This document shows positions 62,048-64,000 of a DNA stretch of 64,000 nucleotides, in pieces. The DNA is taken from contig NZ_NFKJ01000006.1 in NCBI RefSeq assembly GCF_002160325.1, positions 1-64,000 on the forward strand, read 5' to 3'. How positions within the stretch are numbered: the first letter of the stretch is position 1; every line of letters begins with the position of its first letter. The notes beneath the pieces were generated by a model. The model did not search any database. It had not been told where the DNA came from and saw only the letters and a program-made list of their open reading frames with translations. The position numbers and the translations under genes are program-made. The stretch comes from Lachnoclostridium sp. An181. Lineage in GTDB: Bacteria > Bacillota > Clostridia > Lachnospirales > Lachnospiraceae.

Positions 62048-63085
62048 TCAGAATAATATTCTCTTTATATCATTAAACATGACAAAGACCATCAACGCCA
62101 TCAGCAGGGCAAATCCTGCAAAGTTTATCATACTTTCCTTCTCCTGGCTCCATTTCTTTCCTCTTATCGCCTCCACGATCAAAAACAACAGCCTTCCACC
62201 GTCTAAAGCCGGAATCGGCAAAAGATTCATGACTCCCAAGTTTGCGGAGATGAGTATGGCGATATTCATAAATGTAGAGACGACCGCCCCAATCCCATAT
62301 ACTTTATTTGCATCATAGGAATCGTCCACCAGATTCACAATCCCAACCGGTCCTGACAACTGATCCACACCAACTGCACCGGTAAACAACATCTTGAGAC
62401 TGTCAATGGTTGTGCTGATCCAGTATTTTACCTCATATAACCCATACTGCAGCGCAGTCAATGGATTCGCCTTTGTATTCCCGTTTCCGGAAATCCCAAA
62501 CAGATAGCTCCCATCCTCACTTTTTTGTGGCTGAATGGCGACTGTGTCACGCTTTCCATCTCTTTCATATGTCACCTTTACTTCTTTCCCTGCATTCATT
62601 TGATTATACACAGTAATCTCACGGAAAATATGGATTGTTTTATTATCCATCTTCACAATCCTGTCACCTTCCTGAAGTCCTGCCTCCCAGGCCGGTGAAT
62701 TTTCTACAATCCCCCCTGCTACAGGCTGGTCATAGCCAAGCCATCCAACCAAAATTACGGACAAGAGGAATGCCAGAATAAAATTAGCAGCAGGCCCTGC
62801 AAAAATCACAGCCATTCTGGCCCACACGGATTTATTGTTAAAACTGTTCTCCGTCAGATTCTCCACATCCGTATCATCCTCGCCCATAGCGCAGAAACCG
62901 CCTATCGGCAGCAACCTGATGGAGTACAAGGTCCCTTTATATTCTTTTCCTATGAGTTTCGGTCCCATTCCGATCGCAAATTCCATGACATCGATGTGGT
63001 TCTTTTTTGCAATAATGAAATGTCCAAACTCATGAATCGTGATGATCGCTGAAAAAATCAGCAGTGCAAATATAATACCCAACAA
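62048..63085 (-). CDS. rseP: RIP metalloprotease RseP (site-2 protease)
   Basis: The 345-aa membrane zinc protease has HEFGH with H18, E19 and H22 in the first helix, one PDZ domain in the middle (PAWEAGLQEGDRIVKM), and the third metal ligand in NLLPIPALDGGRLLF. It cuts anti-sigma factors or signal-peptide remnants in the membrane. Directly follows dxr (adjacent stop and start), the standard dxr-rseP operon. Confidence 0.95.
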   Translation of the reverse strand: MLGIIFALLIFSAIITIHEFGHFIIAKKNHIDVMEFAIGMGPKLIGKEYKGTLYSIRLLPIGGFCAMGEDDTDVENLTENSFNNKSVWARMAVIFAGPAANFILAFLLSVILVGWLGYDQPVAGGIVENSPAWEAGLQEGDRIVKMDNKTIHIFREITVYNQMNAGKEVKVTYERDGKRDTVAIQPQKSEDGSYLFGISGNGNTKANPLTALQYGLYEVKYWISTTIDSLKMLFTGAVGVDQLSGPVGIVNLVDDSYDANKVYGIGAVVSTFMNIAILISANLGVMNLLPIPALDGGRLLFLIVEAIRGKKWSQEKESMINFAGFALLMALMVFVMFNDIKRILF

Positions 63086-64000
63086 CTACCACCTTCCTTC
63101 TATATACTCGTAGGTTTCCCTTTCCGCCTCCAATATCTCTTCCACAGAAGGATGAAAGACCGATCTGTGGTTTTCCATACATCGTTGAATAATCTCTGGT
63201 ATTTGAAGATACGAAATCTTTCTGTCAAGAAACAGGCTCACAGCCTTCTCATTCGCTGCATTGAACACTGTGGAAAGTGTACTGTCTTCTCTCCCCGCCT
63301 CATATGCAAGTCTCAGTCCATAGAAGGTATCCATATCCGGTTTCTCAAAATCCAGTTTTCCAATTTTCCAAAAATCCAGTCTGTCACCTGAAAGAAGACG
63401 TCTTTTTGGATAATACAGGGCATACTGGATCGGTAGTTTCATATCCGGTGTTCCAAGCTGGGCCATCACTGCTCCATCCACAAATTCCACCATGGAATGA
63501 ATCACGCTCTGAGGCTGTACCACGACCTGTACATCATCCACAGAAACTCCAAACAGCCACTTTGCCTCTATCACTTCCAGTCCCTTGTTCACCATGGTGG
63601 AGGAGTCGATCGTAATCTTCCTGCCCATACTCCAGTTTGGATGTTTCAGCGCATCCTCCACCTTAATCTTTGTCAATTCTTCTTTTTTCATTCCCCGAAA
63701 CGGACCTCCTGAAGCAGTCAAAAGGATTTTTTTCACTTCACTCCTGTTACTGCCCTGCATGGATTGAAAAATCGCACTGTGCTCACTGTCCACCGGAAGG
63801 ATTGCACTGTCGTACTCTTTTGCAAGCGGCATGATCAAGTGCCCTGCTGTGACAAGAGTCTCCTTGTTTGCAAGTGCAATATCCTTCCCGCGCTGAATGG
63901 CAGCAATGGTAGGGCGAAGCCCAATCATCCCTACAATAGCTGTCACCAGAATTTCCATCCTTTCATCTGTTGCCACTTCTATCAGGCCTTCCATACCCGA
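63086..64000 (-). CDS. dxr: 1-deoxy-D-xylulose 5-phosphate reductoisomerase, partial
   Basis: The enzyme makes methylerythritol phosphate, the second step of the non-mevalonate isoprenoid pathway. The visible 305 residues include ANKETLVTAG, LPVDSEHSAIFQ, LTASGGPFRG and PNWSMGRKITIDSSTM(V)NKGLEVIEA, the metal and substrate-binding regions. The frame stays open at the window edge (codons before the ATG at 63994 read S-G), so the N-terminal NADPH-binding part is beyond 64000. Confidence 0.95.
   Translation of the reverse strand, partial: SGMEGLIEVATDERMEILVTAIVGMIGLRPTIAAIQRGKDIALANKETLVTAGHLIMPLAKEYDSAILPVDSEHSAIFQSMQGSNRSEVKKILLTASGGPFRGMKKEELTKIKVEDALKHPNWSMGRKITIDSSTMVNKGLEVIEAKWLFGVSVDDVQVVVQPQSVIHSMVEFVDGAVMAQLGTPDMKLPIQYALYYPKRRLLSGDRLDFWKIGKLDFEKPDMDTFYGLRLAYEAGREDSTLSTVFNAANEKAVSLFLDRKISYLQIPEIIQRCMENHRSVFHPSVEEILEAERETYEYIEGRW

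Noticed and set aside
1-64000. CRISPR array
   Set aside because: No regularly spaced direct repeats with unique spacers were found; the repeated boxes in the element are palindromic operators at irregular distances.

Overview
The window is a chromosomal stretch of a spore-forming, low-to-mid GC Gram-positive bacterium, most likely a gut Clostridia of the family Lachnospiraceae. The evidence is the Firmicutes gene order ylxM-ffh-rpsP-khpA-rimM-trmD-rplS-rbgA-lepB-rnhB, a SleC-type cortex-lytic enzyme, a sigma-K-like promoter before a cysteine-rich coat-like protein, a BceRS-BceAB-type module, and a DUF5717/DUF5716 pair that I associate with Lachnospiraceae. The genus cannot be fixed from sequence alone.

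Positions 1-6850 are an AT-rich integrated element ending beside tRNA-Thr(CGU). The left part has a broken integrase start, an excisionase-like gene, a 47-aa ORF divergent from a phage-type XRE repressor, a second XRE gene, two proteins with tandem HTH domains (one with an apparent 1-nt frameshift) and a membrane protein. Five copies of the palindrome GTACCGAAWTTCGGTAC are scattered through it, and a separate family of GTTTC-N7-GAAAC boxes lies around the second XRE gene. The right part (4477-6575, minus strand) is a compact four-gene operon of unknown proteins ending in a Mrr-like PD-(D/E)xK nuclease. It is the best candidate here for an undescribed, probably defensive, system.

From 7060 to 16620 runs the minus-strand housekeeping block: MscS channel, PgeF, YraN, RNase HII, signal peptidase I, RbgA, L19, TrmD, RimM, KhpA, S16, SRP54, YlxM and an intracellular-type subtilase. 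From 16762 to 28666 are an NSS transporter, the coat-like protein, small conserved hypotheticals, a thioesterase, a divergent TruA paralogue, a patatin, ABC-F plus luxS, a DUF5662 protein, TraX, an isoamylase-like protein lacking its catalytic acids, an orphan sugar-binding lipoprotein and a DUF1292 protein.

From 28652 to 42528 are a UvrD-type helicase, gltX, a Sir2 homologue with an altered NAD pocket, a MATE pump, two tandem copies of a split ThrE-type exporter, purB, purF and a polar amino-acid ABC transporter. From 42600 to 47942 is a three-gene cluster (DUF5717, DUF5716, helical-repeat protein) of unknown role. After a CobD/HisC-type aminotransferase come a BceAB-like transporter with its BceRS-like two-component system, carB without an adjacent carA, a transglutaminase-like protein, SleC, a GH25 lysozyme, a small lipoprotein, tRNA-Ser(CGA), a 46-aa ORF, and rseP and dxr, the latter cut by the window edge.

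Several proteins (TruA-like, isoamylase-like, Sir2-like) keep the family fold but have lost or changed catalytic residues.
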